Source: Orientallactaga sibirica (taxonomy: Eukaryota > Chordata > Mammalia > Rodentia > Dipodidae). Taken from it: a DNA stretch of 64,000 nucleotides. This document shows, in pieces, positions 9,863 to 20,277 of the stretch; position 1 is the stretch's first letter, and every line of letters begins with the position of its first letter. The stretch is from positions 14,088,501-14,152,500 of the forward strand of contig JAEOAD010000024.1 in assembly GCA_036365145.1 (NCBI GenBank), read 5' to 3'. A program made the translations under genes and the position numbers. The notes beneath the pieces were generated by a model. It was not told the origin of the DNA. It saw nothing but the letters and a program-made list of their open reading frames with translations, and did not search any database.

Positions 9863-10350
9863 CAACAAGTCACCTTTAACTCCTTCAGAAAGTAGTTGGA
9901 GTAGACTGTCATCTTGGTGGCCCCATGGAAACATGTGTCTGATTGTTCCCACCCCTGTGTACTTCCCTTTCATACACTGATATACACACCTGGCCATTTA
10001 TCTGCTTTAACTAATGATTTACACACCTGACCAGTGAGCCAGTGGAAGACATGATACAGATGAAAGTGTGGTACGTATTTGGACTCTACGTTTATTCTGT
10101 TGGAAGCCTCTCAGAAGCCAGTTGCCAACTGTCAAGAAGTCCAACATTCACACACCAAGGTGCCTGGAGAACGGAGGTCCCCCAGCTGACCCCTGCTGGC
10201 TGGGTGGATGAGGCCATGTGGGACTCCTAACCATCCTGGCCTTCTGGTCATTGGAGACACAGTCTCATCTCACTCCCAACCAGCTCCGCATCATAAGAAA
10301 TAGTAAATTGTTATTTTGATGCACTGTGTGATGTAGTAATAGATAATTGC
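9863..10350 (+). mobile_element. Old MLT1-like MaLR LTR fragment
   Basis: TGTCATCTTGGTGGCCCCATGG, the text CAGAAGCCAGTTGCCAAC, and the terminal AGTAAATTGTTATTTTGATGCACTGTGTGATGTAGTAATAGATAATTGCAA match the pattern of ancient MLT1 LTR 3' ends (TTGTTATTTTAAGCCACTAAG...AGCAATAGATAACTG). The 5' limit is unclear and may extend left of the B1. Confidence 0.55.
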
Positions 10351-10474
10351 AATGGGTGAACGCCATCTTTATCCTCCTCCTTCCACTTCCTTCTTCCTTT
10401 CTTAGCAAGTATTGTAGGACAGCCATGGAGTCTGCAGATGACACAGAATGAAATCCTGGTGATTCTGGTTTTAT

Positions 10475-10760
10475 GGGAGTGACTTCCTATGTCCTTGGCT
10501 CTGCCTTCTACTTTCAGATCTTCAGAGTTTCATTTCTCAAGAGCTCTCAATATTTCCAAAGCAGAGTTCATTTTTATCTTAATTTTAAAACTCCCTTTAT
10601 CCTGGTTGTCTCTATTTGGGCTATTAGTACTACTGTACACTCAGTTGTCCAAGATGGAAATATCAGGTCCCTTTTTACTCTCCCTTCCTTGTCACTCTCC
10701 CTGTGGGCACTGTGGGCCATTTCACTTACCACCGTGTTGAGTTGCAGGTGCTGTGGAGAG
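10475..10760 (+). mobile_element. LINE L2 3'-region fragment
   Basis: ACTCAGTTGTCCAAGATGGAAATATCAGG...CTCTCCCTTCCTTGTCACTCTCCC resembles the L2 stretch 'CTCAGTTGCCCAAGCTAGAAACCTGGG...CTCCCTTACCCCCCACATCC'. The overlapping 103- to 115-codon frames here have no independent support. Confidence 0.45.
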
Positions 10761-11033
10761 TGGAGGCTGTCACAGAGGTGGGAGCATTGTGCCTCGGATA
10801 CTGATCTTTTCTTGAAATGAGGGAATAAGGTGATCTGTGGACAAGATGGAAAAACTCTCTGTTTTGGCAGATTTATCTCCAGCACTAGTAGGTGCTGGGT
10901 TTCTGTCCTTGCATGCCACTTCTAGTCTTACCTGGATGTAGAACCAATCAGTGTTAGTAAGGGGGCGCAGAGGAGCCTACAACCACTTACACTATTTAAT
11001 TAATTAATCTATTCTCTCTATTTTTTCTTTAAT

Positions 11034-11107
11034 TTAGCAATACTGGGGATTTAACCAGGGCTCCAAAACATGCTAGGCAGGTGTTCTACCAGTGAGCTAT
11101 ACTTGAG
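11034..11107 (-). mobile_element. ID-like SINE
   Basis: TACTGGGGATTTAACCAGGGCTCCAAAACATGCTAGGCAGGTGTTCTACCAGTGAGCTATACTTGAGG is a clear ID complement; the tail and TSD are not resolved. Confidence 0.75.
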
Positions 11108-11111
11108 GCAT

Positions 11112-11345
11112 TTTTGTATTTTTGAGACATGGTCTCATTATATATCCCAAACTGGTCTTGAACTCATGGTGAGCACCTATGTGCTGGGATTATGGGCATG
11201 CACCATCATTCTTGGACTGGGCCCCTTTAAAACTTTATCTTGAGACAGGGTCTCAATAAATTTCCAGGCTGGTCTTGAACTTGTGACCCTTCTACTTTGG
11301 TCTCCTGCGTAGCTGGCAGTATAACCACATACCACTCTGTCCAGT
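11112..11345 (-). mobile_element. Two old B1-like SINEs
   Basis: Copy one (11112-11213) has TTTTGAGACATGGTCTCATTATATATCCC and GTGCTGGGATTATGGGCATGCACC. Copy two (11228-11345) has TTGAGACAGGGTCTCAATAAATTTCCAGG and ends CCACTCTGTCCAG. Both are older than the nearby B1 at 11411. Confidence 0.65.
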
Positions 11346-11410
11346 CCATTTATACCTCTTGAAGATTTATTATGATATCAATGAAAATGCAAAATGCAAA
11401 ACCATTTTCT

Positions 11411-11585
11411 AAGCCAGATGTGGTGGCACACACCTTTAATCCCAGCACTCGGGAGGCAGAGGTAGGAGGATCCTCGTGAGTCTGAGGTCACCCTGAGAAT
11501 ACATAGTGAATTCCAGGTCAGCCTGAGCTACAGCCAGACACTACCTTGAAAAACAAAACAAAACAAACAAACAAACAAAAAAAAA
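11411..11585 (+). mobile_element. B1 SINE, complete, with TSD
   Basis: AAGCCAGATGTGGTGGCACACACCTTTAATCCCAGCACTCGGGAGG through the expected tail (AAAAC/AAAC units). TSD CATTTTCT occurs at 11403-11410 and 11586-11593. Confidence 0.95.
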
Positions 11586-11605
11586 CATTTTCTGAAAGTG
11601 TCTAT

Positions 11606-11755
11606 AATATCACAAATGGTGCAGGTCTATAATCCAAGGTACTTGAGGGACTGAGGCGGGAGGATAGGCCTACTTGTATTATAGAGCAAGTTCAAGACCA
11701 GCCTAGGCAACTTAGTGTGAGTCTGTCTCAAAACAACAATAAAAACATAAAAAGG
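11606..11755 (+). mobile_element. Old B1/7SL-like SINE
   Basis: GGTGCAGGTCTATAATCCAAGG, GGACTGAGGCGGGAGGATAGGCC and GCAACTTAGTGTGAGTCTGTCTCAAAAC follow the 7SL plan but lack B1-specific text. Confidence 0.6.
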
Positions 11756-11832
11756 ACTGGAGATGTAACTCGGTGTTAGAGCCCTTGCCTAGTATCTGTG
11801 AGATCCTGGGTCCAATCTCTAGAGGTGAAAAA
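11756..11832 (+). mobile_element. ID-like SINE
   Basis: GGACTGGAGATGTAACTCGGTGTTAGAGCCCTTGCC...GATCCTGGGTCCAATCTCTAGAGG, directly abutting the A-rich end of the preceding 7SL-like unit. Confidence 0.7.
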
Positions 11833-12400
11833 ATTATATTAAAGTTTTGAATCAGGAGGAATGCATTTAGAGTATATTATAGTCAGAAACAAGAAAATGA
11901 CTATTATAGAAGGTTTTTTTTTTTTTTGGGGGGGGGGTAGGTAAGCAGATTGCATAGTCTTCTGCTTGGTGAACAGTCATGACATGGAAATTGGAAGCCA
12001 TAGAATAGTCTTAAATTAATTTTCCTTTTACCATATTCCAAAGATAACTCGTCTTTCCTATTTAGCCAAGAGATTTGGGCTTCAAGTATGCTACAGTCTT
12101 CCTTGACCTCTTAAGCACAATGATCAGGTACCTTCTCCTTCAGTGGCCACAGCTGGGTGGGTCCCAGGCAGGTGACTCTGCCTGGACAGATAACATTGGC
12201 AGAGAAGGTGTGAGCTGGATTTGGGTTGCCACTTGCCTCCCGCGACCAATTCCTTTGCACGGTTAAGAAACTGTCTGACAGCTCTGTGTCTCTGGGGCTC
12301 TGGCATCTCTCTACCAGCATCAAGCGGAGTGACTTTTGCCTCTGGCTCTAGGTTTCTTCAATGTGGAAAACAGCGTCCTGCAGCAGGGGGCATTATACGT
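11833..12400. other. Single-copy sequence with a T/G homopolymer pair
   Basis: A run of 12-14 T followed by about 10 G lies at 11913-11938. The overlapping frames at 12075-12323 on both strands have no recognisable domain. Confidence 0.45.
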
Positions 12401-12404
12401 GGGT

Positions 12405-12475
12405 TGGGAGTCTTTCCTGCCACTTAGTTACAATGTGACTTTGAAGAAATCCCCAATCTCTGTAAGTCCTAATCT
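12405..12475 (+). mobile_element. MIR SINE fragment
   Basis: CCTGCCACTTAGTTACAATGTGACTTTGAAGAAATCCCCAATCTCTGTAAG parallels the MIR core 'CTGCCACTTACTAGCTGTGTGACCTTGGGCAAGTCACTTAACC'. Confidence 0.6.
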
Positions 12476-12599
12476 TCTGGTTTGGAGTGGAGGTACGTCT
12501 GGACTGGAGAAGCGTGGTTTCTACTGTGTCATGGAAAGCCAGCGATTCCAGATCTTTCAGTTCCATGAAGGGGCTCGCTTTTAACGGCCTTTGTCTTCC

Positions 12600-12745
12600 T
12601 CTCCTTATTGCTGCTCAGTCAATTATTCAATTTCTCTGCATTTTCATTTTGCTGTATTTGTCAAATGGAAACAATAAGAGATGCCTTAGAGGGATTTGGG
12701 AGGGTAAACTAATTAATGGTCATAAAGCCCCAGTGGCCGCGTGCC
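12600..12745 (+). mobile_element. MIR SINE 3' portion
   Basis: TTTCTCTGCATTTTCATTTTGCTGTATTTGTCAAATGGAAACAAT...CTTAGAGGGATTTGGGAGGGTAAACTAATTAATGG follows the MIR second half (TGTAAAATGGGGATAATAA, then TGTGAGGATTAAATGAG). Confidence 0.6.
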
Positions 12746-13348
12746 TGCTAAGTGGTCATGATTCTAAACAGATCTTTATAGCTCCTCAGCTGCTCCCTGC
12801 CTGAGCACCAGACAGCACCGTTTATAACATGATGTTCTTTTTTAAAATCAAATATGGCACATCGAGGTACTGGGAAGGAGGAGGCAGTTCAGTAGCAGTG
12901 GGCAGAAGCCTGGCCAGAAAATGGCTGGAGAAGGAACTTGAGGTGTGAGTTGAGGGCAGAGATGGTCAGTGAGAAAGAAACTACTGTGGAGAAAAGATCT
13001 TTGAGTGGCGAGGTCCAGGGAGTTTCTTGGGCTGGGGAGTCTGGGGTACACAGAAGGTTGGCATGAGATTGTCTCTGTGCCCATTCTGGTGCTTCTGGTT
13101 TTGAGGGATGTCCATGTCTTTTCTCTTTACTTATGCGCCGGAGACTAAGGCAGGAAGGAATTTATCAGGAGGGTAGACTGTCTTCCCTTACGTCTTCTTG
13201 CGGGACAACGACTCACCCAGCGGCTCATCCCAAATGCTTGTGACTTCTTGATCTGACTTGTGTTCTGGGCAGGCTGACACGTTAGACACTCCAGAACATA
13301 TTTTAGAATAAAGCAGAAGTGTGAGCCCCTGTCCATTTCTAACTTTTG

Positions 13349-13351
<3 letters not shown>
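12746..13351. other. Single-copy sequence, no feature recognised
   Basis: No repeat or gene signal recognised. Confidence 0.4.

Positions 13352-13387
<36 letters not shown>
13352..13387. repeat. (GT)n microsatellite
   Basis: About 17 GT units, forming the GT-rich end of the antisense composite repeat that follows. Frames of VCVCVC come from it. Confidence 0.95.
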
Positions 13388-13389
<2 letters not shown>

Positions 13390-13545
13390 TATCATATATT
13401 CATATGCATTCAGGCACACGTGTGTGCACTGTGGAGGTCAGAGGTGGACATCCAGGGTGTGTTCTGGGGATTCAAACTCACGGCGTGCAAGTCCTCACGC
13501 TTGCATGGCAAGCTCTGTGCCCACTGAGCCGTCTCCTTTGACCTG
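13388..13545 (-). mobile_element. B4-like repeat lacking the B1-like middle
   Basis: CACGTGTGTGCACTGTGGAGGTCAGAGGTGGACATCC leads directly to GTTCTGGGGATTCAAACTCACGG...TGTGCCCACTGAGCCGTCTCC. The CA-end and tRNA-head are present but the middle module is missing, so it is a shorter relative or an internal deletion. Confidence 0.65.
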
Positions 13546-15069
13546 CATTTGATCCTGTAGGTTTTGCTTCTTCCTTGAAGCCTCTTCCTTTTGGTCGAAG
13601 TGGGTTCTCTTTTCCTCAATTTCTGTAAGGCCTTTTGGACTGTCCTGCATTAGACACATGGAACCTTCTAGGCTCGTCAGTGAAAGGGGCCGTATTGTTT
13701 CTAGAGCAGGAGCTGCTCCAGTGGAGTCTGACCAGGGTGAGGGGGTCTGGGAAGACCTGGCTCAGCTTCCATCCAGTGCGTGGAGCTGGGTCTCCATTCC
13801 CAGGAAGGAGTAGAGATTCTTGTGGGTCAGGGGGCTCCTCAAAGGTGGCCAGGACCCAGCTCCCCATCCACCATCTTGGTAGTATGTTGGCATGATACAC
13901 CCGAACATAACTGGGGCAGCTGCTCATGTAGCAGTTTTGAGTTTGTGTGTATGCGGGTGAGGGCTTGGTTCAGGTCATAGAGACAGAGGGGTTCCTATGG
14001 GTTCCCCACTGGGATGTCTGGTGTCCCTTTGCTTAGGACCCTCCATCCCTTACTCCCACTGGGGCACTATGCCTGTGACAGCACTGTCCCCTCCAGGAAG
14101 CTTCTAGGGGCAGTTCTAGCTGCAGAGCCAGTGTAGCCTGGTATCCCCAGACTGTGGGGGCCCCCACCACTTGGCCTCCCAGGGGCATGCTCTATAGTAG
14201 ATCAAGTTCTTTGAGGACAGAAAAGATATACTATTCATGTGCAACCTCCTGCAGTGTCTAAATACTACTTAAAATCTGAATTGTATTGTGTCACATGAAG
14301 AAAGCATATGAATTGATTGAAAGGCAGAATTTCAGATTAAAAAATTCTCCAGCATTTATCCTCCTTGAAAGTCTTACCATTTATTCTCTTGTGTTAGCCA
14401 AATTTATAGGGCTGGGATTTTCCTTTTTGACCTAAAAGTGTGGAGTTAGTTTATTTGGTAATTGAGTGATGTCTAACTTTGGAAAGCAGATGGCAGTGAC
14501 AGAGGGGGAAAATGAAATGAAGTGAATTTTGCTTGGTATAGGGGATGGGTCGGTACATTTAGATGGAAGTTGATGGATACCATGACAGAGACAGCGGAAA
14601 ACTTTGCTGTGCAAGTTGACCCTTGGTCATATTTGATTTTGTTATGTGACCTTTCACTTAGATGGGCCCTCTGTGAATCCCTTGATAGGAGCAGTTGAAG
14701 CCTTTGGCTATCTTAGGTTACCCACAGCATTAAATAAAGCAAACAGTGATTCTGTCTTATGATTTAGCTGAACTTTGTCTAAGGATGCATGTTCTCAGCA
14801 GATCCTTCTGCTGCAATTCTTGCCATATAACTTGCTGAGCAATATTTCCCTTTGCATACCATGTATCCAGGCAGCAGAGGCATAAGGTTGCATGTTCCCG
14901 CTCTTTATGGGCCAAAGGAAAGTGTACTGACCCCCCTACCTGCAGTCATGTCTTCATTGTAAAGTGACATAAAATCAAAGAACTAACGTGTTCTAGATCT
15001 GTCTTCAAAACGTTGTCCCCTCTTCTCAGCATACCCATTAAGATATAGTAGCTAGGGAGCTTGCATCAT
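13546..15069. other. Repeat-poor single-copy block
   Basis: One of the longest stretches without young SINEs. Overlapping frames on both strands at 13616-13980 sit in a GC-richer patch but match nothing I recognise. A probable L2 scrap lies at 14190-14275. The AT-rich 14280-14880 part has no visible repeat, so any conserved non-coding element in the region would lie in blocks such as this. Confidence 0.45.
14190..14275 (+). mobile_element. Possible L2 3'-end scrap
   Basis: CTATAGTAGATCAAGTTCTTTGAGGACAGAAAAGATATACTATTCATG...TGCAGTGTCTAAATAC resembles the L2 end 'CTAGACTGTGAGCTCCTTGAGGGCAGGGACTGTGTCTTATTCA...AGTGCCTAGCAC'. Weak. Confidence 0.35.
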
Positions 15070-15178
15070 ATGTCAAGACAGAGTGTCACTGTTAGCTCAT
15101 TCAGGCCTTGAACTGTCATTCTCCTGCTTCAGCCTCCATAGTATGTGGGATTACAGTTGGGGCCACCACGCCTGGTGT
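15070..15178 (-). mobile_element. Old B1/7SL-like SINE
   Basis: CAAGACAGAGTGTCACTGTTAGCTCATTCAGG to GGCCACCACGCCTGG; it resembles Alu/B1 complements but is worn. Confidence 0.65.
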
Positions 15179-15864
15179 AAAGCAACCATTTTTGCTTCAA
15201 TTTTGATTTTGCTTCCTCTTGTGTATCAGATGCATTTGATAAAAATGAACTTCATCTCCACTGATTCAGCATGGACTACCTACCCGTATTTATCCCCACA
15301 TGTCACTGGGGTCATTATAGTAAAGCCACTGGGGTCTTCCTATATCAGAACCCCAAGGGGAGGGTTAATCTTGGCTGATTTAAAAGCTAGCAAAGGATTT
15401 CCTGGGATGATTGAACCCAAAATATGTAATACAGCCCCTTTCTTGTTACTATTATATCCGTGAGGAATATTTTATGCTGCAAGTATGCTAATTAAGTGGC
15501 TTGAGCAATAAAGATATGCAGTGACATCATATACAAGCAGGAGAGCAAAGGTTCCACAATGTCCTTAGCAACCAAGACTGTCGGCTTCATCCCTCCCAGT
15601 GTGAAGATTCATTGTCTCAAGATGGCTGCTTTGTTTCTAGGCAACCACAGGGGACTGGGTCAGAGTGAGTAGTGACTGTCCATTTTGTTTTGAAGAAAAG
15701 TTATTGTTGCTTCTCTACCCCTTATCTGCAGATTTCCACATACTTCCCGTTGGTTAGAACTATGTCATATGATTATTCTTGTCTAAAAGTGGACTGGGAA
15801 GGTGCTTGTGTAGCTTTTTAAAGAAAAATCTCTGTGTTCCATTAAAAAGAAGTATACTGGGCAT
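15179..15864. other. Single-copy sequence, no feature recognised
   Basis: A 126-codon frame starts inside the preceding SINE (15083) and runs to 15463. It has a hydrophobic stretch but no recognisable family. The text CTAATTAAGTGGCTTGAGCAATAAAG near 15488 is AT-rich, homeobox-site-like sequence of unknown meaning. Confidence 0.4.
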
Positions 15865-15877
15865 AAATAGCAAGTTA

Positions 15878-16075
15878 GGGACTGGAGAGATGGCTCAGCA
15901 GTTACAGGCACTTGCTAAAAGGAAGCAAGGACTGACGGCCTGGGTTCTATTCCCTGGTACCTATGTAAAGCCAGATGCACAGAGTCGCTAAATTCACCTG
16001 GAGTTCATATTTACTGTGTGAGGAGGCCCTGGTGCACCCATTCCCCACACTGTCCCTTCAATAAATAAATATTAA
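15878..16075 (+). mobile_element. DIP SINE with short TSD
   Basis: GGACTGGAGAGATGGCTCAGCAG head; middle GCCAGATGCACAGAGTCGC. TSD AAATAGCAA occurs at 15865-15873 and 16076-16084. It carries a small insertion in the head (GCTAAAAGGAAGCAAGG). Confidence 0.9.
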
Positions 16076-16118
16076 AAATAGCAAATACATGAAGTTTCAA
16101 TATAATGTTGTACAGGAA

Positions 16119-16145
16119 TATCTACCTATCTATATCTATCTATCA

Positions 16146-16194
<49 letters not shown>

Positions 16195-16195
16195 A
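16119..16195. repeat. (TATC)n microsatellite
   Basis: Two interrupted blocks followed by about 12 perfect CTAT units. Confidence 0.95.
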
Positions 16196-16431
16196 TTGTA
16201 TCAACCATCACTGTTATTCTATACCAACTTGAAATGCAGCTTCCTGGTCAAGTCCATTTCCCCTAATGAAGTCAGCATGTAGGTTTCTCTAGCCAGAGTC
16301 CAAAGAATTCACTGGTGGTGGCACATGCACTCAAGCTGAGGGACATCAAAGAGTAAAGGGACAATAGGCTGGTCGCGATGAAGACGTGAACTAAACTGGC
16401 TCTTTCAAGGAGGAGAAAGGAGGCAGAGGGG

Positions 16432-16630
16432 CTAAAGTTAAGAGCTCTGGAGCCAGATTGTTTTAGCTTTAATTTCTCACCATGTAGGTTTACCAAGTTA
16501 CATAACTTCTCTCCACCTGTTTCCTTGTGGGTTAATGAGGATAATAGCACCTTGTTCATTGGGTTGTTGTGATGAGCTGTATTTAAAAGTGCCTGAGCTT
16601 AGCCTCTAGCTCATAGTAAATATTCAAGAT
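16432..16630 (+). mobile_element. MIR SINE, near full length
   Basis: CTCTGGAGCCAGATTGTTTTAGC, CAAGTTACATAACTTCTCTCCACCTGTTTCCTTGTGGG, GGATAATAGCACCTTG and GGGTTGTTGTGATGAG follow the MIR consensus through to CTCATAGTAAATATTCAAG. This is the best-preserved MIR in the window. Confidence 0.85.
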
Positions 16631-16650
16631 TATCATCATCATCATCATCA
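16631..16650. repeat. (ATC)n microsatellite
   Basis: Six ATC units at the MIR 3' end, a position where MIR copies often seed simple repeats. Confidence 0.85.
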
Positions 16651-17494
16651 TTGCCATCCTCATGGTCGTCATCAACAGAGAAGGTATTTCAAGTATAAGC
16701 GTTGCAAATTGGAGAATAGTGTATAGAGATATGAGCCCCTGTGGGGTGAAAGTAGGGTAAGTGGGAAAATAGGAGAATGAGTTAGGCAATGTATATTGCT
16801 GTTGGGAGGGTGGCCTGGCTCCATTAAAAAGACTATCTGTTACCATCTAGCACGCATGACTCAGAAATGGAGGGATACCTCTTTACGTGTGGTTTAAGCA
16901 TATCTCCTGGAAGGAGCGAATTAATCCCAGGCTATGGGAATGGGATGGTGGAGAGAAATGCTGGTCCGGGTTTGTGGTGGGGATGAATAGGTTAGGGTTC
17001 TTGTGAGTCTCCTGCTAAGAGTCCTGCAGGCCTATGAGAACCATTCATTATAAAAGCCCATAGAGCGCTAGCTTCTCCCTTTGATCTTCCTTGACCTGCT
17101 TGGATTGCTTGAGTGTGTGGGGTGGTGTGTGGATAGGTAGCTGCGTGTGTTCTCTGAGTCACTGGCGAGGCCCATTGATATATCAGCAGCTGTAGGGAAG
17201 GTGGGCATTTAGGTTCGCTGAATGCAATTGCGTTCACATGCCGTTTAGTCCGGGGTTGAGATTTTAGATGTGGCAGAGCTGCAACAGAAAATTGAGGGTT
17301 TTTTGTTTTTGTTTTTCATACCCACTCTAGGGCTGCATGTCTATCAATTAGAGGATATTCAGTATTCAACCACGGGAAACTGCGGCTCCCTCTTTCCTCA
17401 AAGATTTGATGGGATGGTGACTTCCAGCACATAGGATGGATGCTGTTACTCAGGTTAACCAACTGTGTCCCCCAAGTGGCCCTGCATGTAGGAC
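16651..17494. other. Single-copy sequence, no feature recognised
   Basis: Only a T-rich TTTTTTGTTTTTGTTTTTC patch near 17298-17317 stands out. Confidence 0.4.
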
Positions 17495-17600
17495 ACAATG
17501 TCTGTGCCCATCCTCACGGATGAGGAAACCAAGGTCAGGAGTCAGAGTGATTGCTATGTTGGAAGGAAGTAGGTTGGCCTAAAATTCTGTGTCTGGATTT
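17495..17600 (-). mobile_element. Probable MIR fragment
   Basis: CCATCCTCACGGATGAGGAAACCAAGGTCAGGAG followed by GTAGGTTGGCC matches the MIR complement 'CCCCATTTTACAGATGAGGAAACTGAGGC'. Confidence 0.5.
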
Positions 17601-17652
17601 ATGGCAAGACTTTGATTTCAGAGGAGCTAGGATAATCAGATCTGGGGTTATA

Positions 17653-17678
17653 TTTTAAATATATATATATATATATAT

Positions 17679-17716
<38 letters not shown>
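17653..17716. repeat. (AT)n then (GATA)n microsatellite
   Basis: (AT)n at 17653-17679 and about nine GATA units at 17680-17716. The tract abuts the T-rich tail side of an antisense B1 and probably grew from it. Confidence 0.95.
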
Positions 17717-17862
17717 TTTGGTTTTTTGAGGTAGGGTCTCACTGTAGCTCAGGCTGACCTGGAATTCACTATGTAGTCTCAGGGTGGCCTCGAACTCACA
17801 GCGATCCTCCTACCTCTGCCTCCCGAGTGCTGGGATTCAAGGCGTGCGCCACCATGCCCAGC
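17717..17862 (-). mobile_element. B1 SINE
   Basis: GGTTTTTTGAGGTAGGGTCTCACTGTAGCTCAGGC through GCGCCACCATGCCCAGC. Well preserved; the TSD is not resolved because of the adjoining microsatellite. Confidence 0.95.
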
Positions 17863-17867
17863 TTAAA

Positions 17868-18083
17868 ATATCTTTTTAACTATTTTATTACTTGTTCATT
17901 TGAGAGACAGGAAAAGAGAGAGAGAGAGAGAATGGGCACACCAGGGACTCCAGCCACTGCAAACAAACTCCAGATGTATGCACCACCTTGTGCATCTGGT
18001 GTTACGTGGGTCCTGAGGAACTGAACCTGGATCCTTTGCTTTGCAAGCAACTGCCTTAACTTCTAAAGCCATCTCTCCAGCTC
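17868..18083 (-). mobile_element. DIP SINE
   Basis: GA-rich tract (17918-17933), then GCACACCAGGGACTCCAGCCACTGCAAACAAACTCCAG to GCCATCTCTCCAGCTC. Full length. Confidence 0.93.
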
Positions 18084-18120
18084 AAGGTTATTTTTATAGA
18101 TTGTTTCATTCAAGCGTTTT

Positions 18121-18274
18121 ATTTGTTTGTTTGTTTCGAGGTAGGGTCCCACTCTAGCCCAGGCTGACCTGGAGCTCACTCTATAGTTCCAGGCTGGCCT
18201 CAAAACTCACAGTGATCCTCCTACCTCTGCTTCCCAAATGCTGGCATTAAAGGCACGCACCACCACGCTTGGCT
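18121..18274 (-). mobile_element. B1 SINE with TSD
   Basis: The tail is TTTG repeats. TSD CATTCAAGCGTTTT (18107-18120) versus CATTCAAACTTTTG (18275-18288) is slightly diverged. Confidence 0.93.
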
Positions 18275-18288
18275 CATTCAAACTTTTG

Positions 18289-19053
18289 TGTGAAGAAGTG
18301 GAGTTGAAGCCAAACCCTTTGCCCTTAAGATAGAGGCCTGAAGGAAAGATGAATCATGTCCAGGCTTTTTTCCCAACACTTGTTAGCCAATGATTTCCGC
18401 AAGGCTCTCGGCTCAGACCACACACTCACCTGATAAAATGATTGGCAGAAGGATCAGTTCTCCCTGTGGTTTGTCCAGTGTCATATTTCAAGGGTTCAGT
18501 CTTGATGGAGAAGTGTGAAATGAGGGGAGCTTGCTGAGAAAAAGTTTGGAAAGATTTAGTGTGATCTTAGGATTGTAGAAAGAAAATTCCTACAACTGCC
18601 AACAATGAGCATGTAGATTGAATCGAATGTAGGGCAGATAAGAGGAAGGTAGAGACTGTAGGAGACTACCTGCTCGGTCAAGGAGTGGGGATTGTACTCA
18701 GTGGGAGATGAGGGCAGCCTGAGGTATGGATTTCACTTACACATACCTGCATACACCCTCAACTGGGGCAACTTGTACTTGTCAGACTGTGACTCCTGAT
18801 TCAGGTTATGGCAGGATGTTTGGTCCCCAACTATGAATCTAAAATGATGAGTGTGGCCAAGAGCTGGTATCTAACAGTGGCAGAAATATGGAACTAAGCT
18901 TTATGCTTTCTGACTCTGAAGTCAGCTGGTTCATTTGAGAAATGTATTTGAGCATTTCTTTATTTTCTTTAGGTATGATAGAAATAGCCAGTAATGAGCA
19001 GTTTTAGGAGAAAGTGATTATCCTTATCCTCAGATTTAATTCATTTCACTTAA

Positions 19054-19056
<3 letters not shown>
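18289..19056. other. Single-copy sequence, no feature recognised
   Basis: No repeat or gene signal recognised. Confidence 0.4.

Positions 19057-19094
<38 letters not shown>
19057..19094. repeat. (CA)n microsatellite
   Basis: About 19 perfect CA units. Confidence 0.97.
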
Positions 19095-19095
<1 letters not shown>

Positions 19096-19204
19096 TTGAG
19101 ACAGTTTTCCTATGTAGCCTAGACTGACATTGTACTCTTGATTCTCTCGCCCCAGACTCCCAAGTGTGTGGATTACAGGTGTGTGCTATCTCCCATACTT
19201 GGCT
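19095..19204 (-). mobile_element. Old B1-like SINE
   Basis: TTTGAGACAGTTTTCCTATGTAGCCTAGACTGACATTG to GGATTACAGGTGTGTGCTATC. The (CA)n sits at its tail side. Confidence 0.65.
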
Positions 19205-19459
19205 TCTATTGTATATCCCATTGGCTCAATGTTTAACTTCTTTTATCCTTTTTTACCTTTTTATAATGTCCCTTGTAATACACCTGGGCATGAGCCACCT
19301 AACCTCTGACTCCTGGCCGAGTGTCTTTGCTGGGCTCACAGCTTTTGTTTGTGGTCCTGTGTATACCACCCTGTGGGCAAGGGGACACCACAAAAGCGGA
19401 AGTTCCATCTCACCAGACACCTACATAAAACTCTGGAGTGGCTTCCACAACACGTAGTT

Positions 19460-19880
19460 GAAAATCGAATGCCTTTCCACACCCAAGGCCCTATATAATC
19501 CTGGCAAGATCTCTGATCTTACCTCCCACCCCTCTGTCCCTGGTTCAATAGTCTCTGGCCTCTTGTCCCTTGACCACTCATGGACTATTCCTGTCCTGAC
19601 ACCTTTTCCTCTTGCTGTCCCCTCTGCTTGGACTGTCCTCTAAGGTTCCAGCATGGGGCCATCAGAATCTCTCTTTGAATGTCAGCCCCTCAGAGGGCCA
19701 TCCTGTCACTCAGTACCTGGTACTACCTAGACGTGTGCTCTTGTTTGTCTGTTGTGTGTTGTAAGCTCTGGGGTGGAAGGGCTTTGCCTACTTGTCCATT
19801 GAAATGTCCCTAGCACTGTTGCTGGGCACACAATATCACTGAAAAAATGGTGATGACCACTGAGACTTCTTTTACAGATT
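19460..19880 (+). mobile_element. LINE L2 3' end
   Basis: CCTCTGCTTGGACTGTCCTC, CTCTTTGAATGTCAGCCCCTCAGAGGGCCATCCTGTCAC, TTGTAAGCTCTGGGGTGGAAGGGCTTTGCCTACTTGTCC and CCTAGCACTGTTGCTGGGCACACAATATC follow the L2 3' consensus in order. The preceding 19205-19455 bases are unassigned and may also be L2. Confidence 0.7.
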
Positions 19881-20007
19881 AGAAAGAAAGTTATTTCATT
19901 TTTCAAAAAAGTGTAATTTCTATCTATCATATATCTGTTTTCCTTAGTTATCTAATTTTCTCCTTTGGGCTTTTACAACTCCTGAAGAAACAACATCCCT
20001 TTTGAAG

Positions 20008-20043
20008 GTTTAAAAAAAATTTAATTAATGAATTTATTTGCAA

Positions 20044-20111
<68 letters not shown>

Positions 20112-20259
20112 GGTATACCAGGGCCTCCAGCCACTGCAAACAAACTCCAGATGCATGTGTCCCTCGTGCATCTGGCTTACGGGGTTCCTGGAGAATCAAA
20201 TCTGGTCCTTTGGCTTTGCAGGCAAAAAACCTTAATTGCTAAGCCATCTCTCCAGCCCC
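20008..20259 (-). mobile_element. DIP SINE with long (GA)n and diverged TSD
   Basis: The internal CT/GA tract has expanded to about 32 GA units (20045-20108), giving frames of ERERERER. TSD CAACATCCCTTTTGAAG (19991-20007) versus CAACATCCATTTTAAG (20262-20277). Confidence 0.95.
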
Positions 20260-20277
20260 AGCAACATCCATTTTAAG

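Noticed and set aside
20028..20276. Frames of ERERERER followed by MGIPGPPATANKLQ
   Set aside because: This is the standard translation of an antisense DIP (GA tract plus body), and the same peptide recurs at 17827, 28020, 45604, 50923 and 61573.
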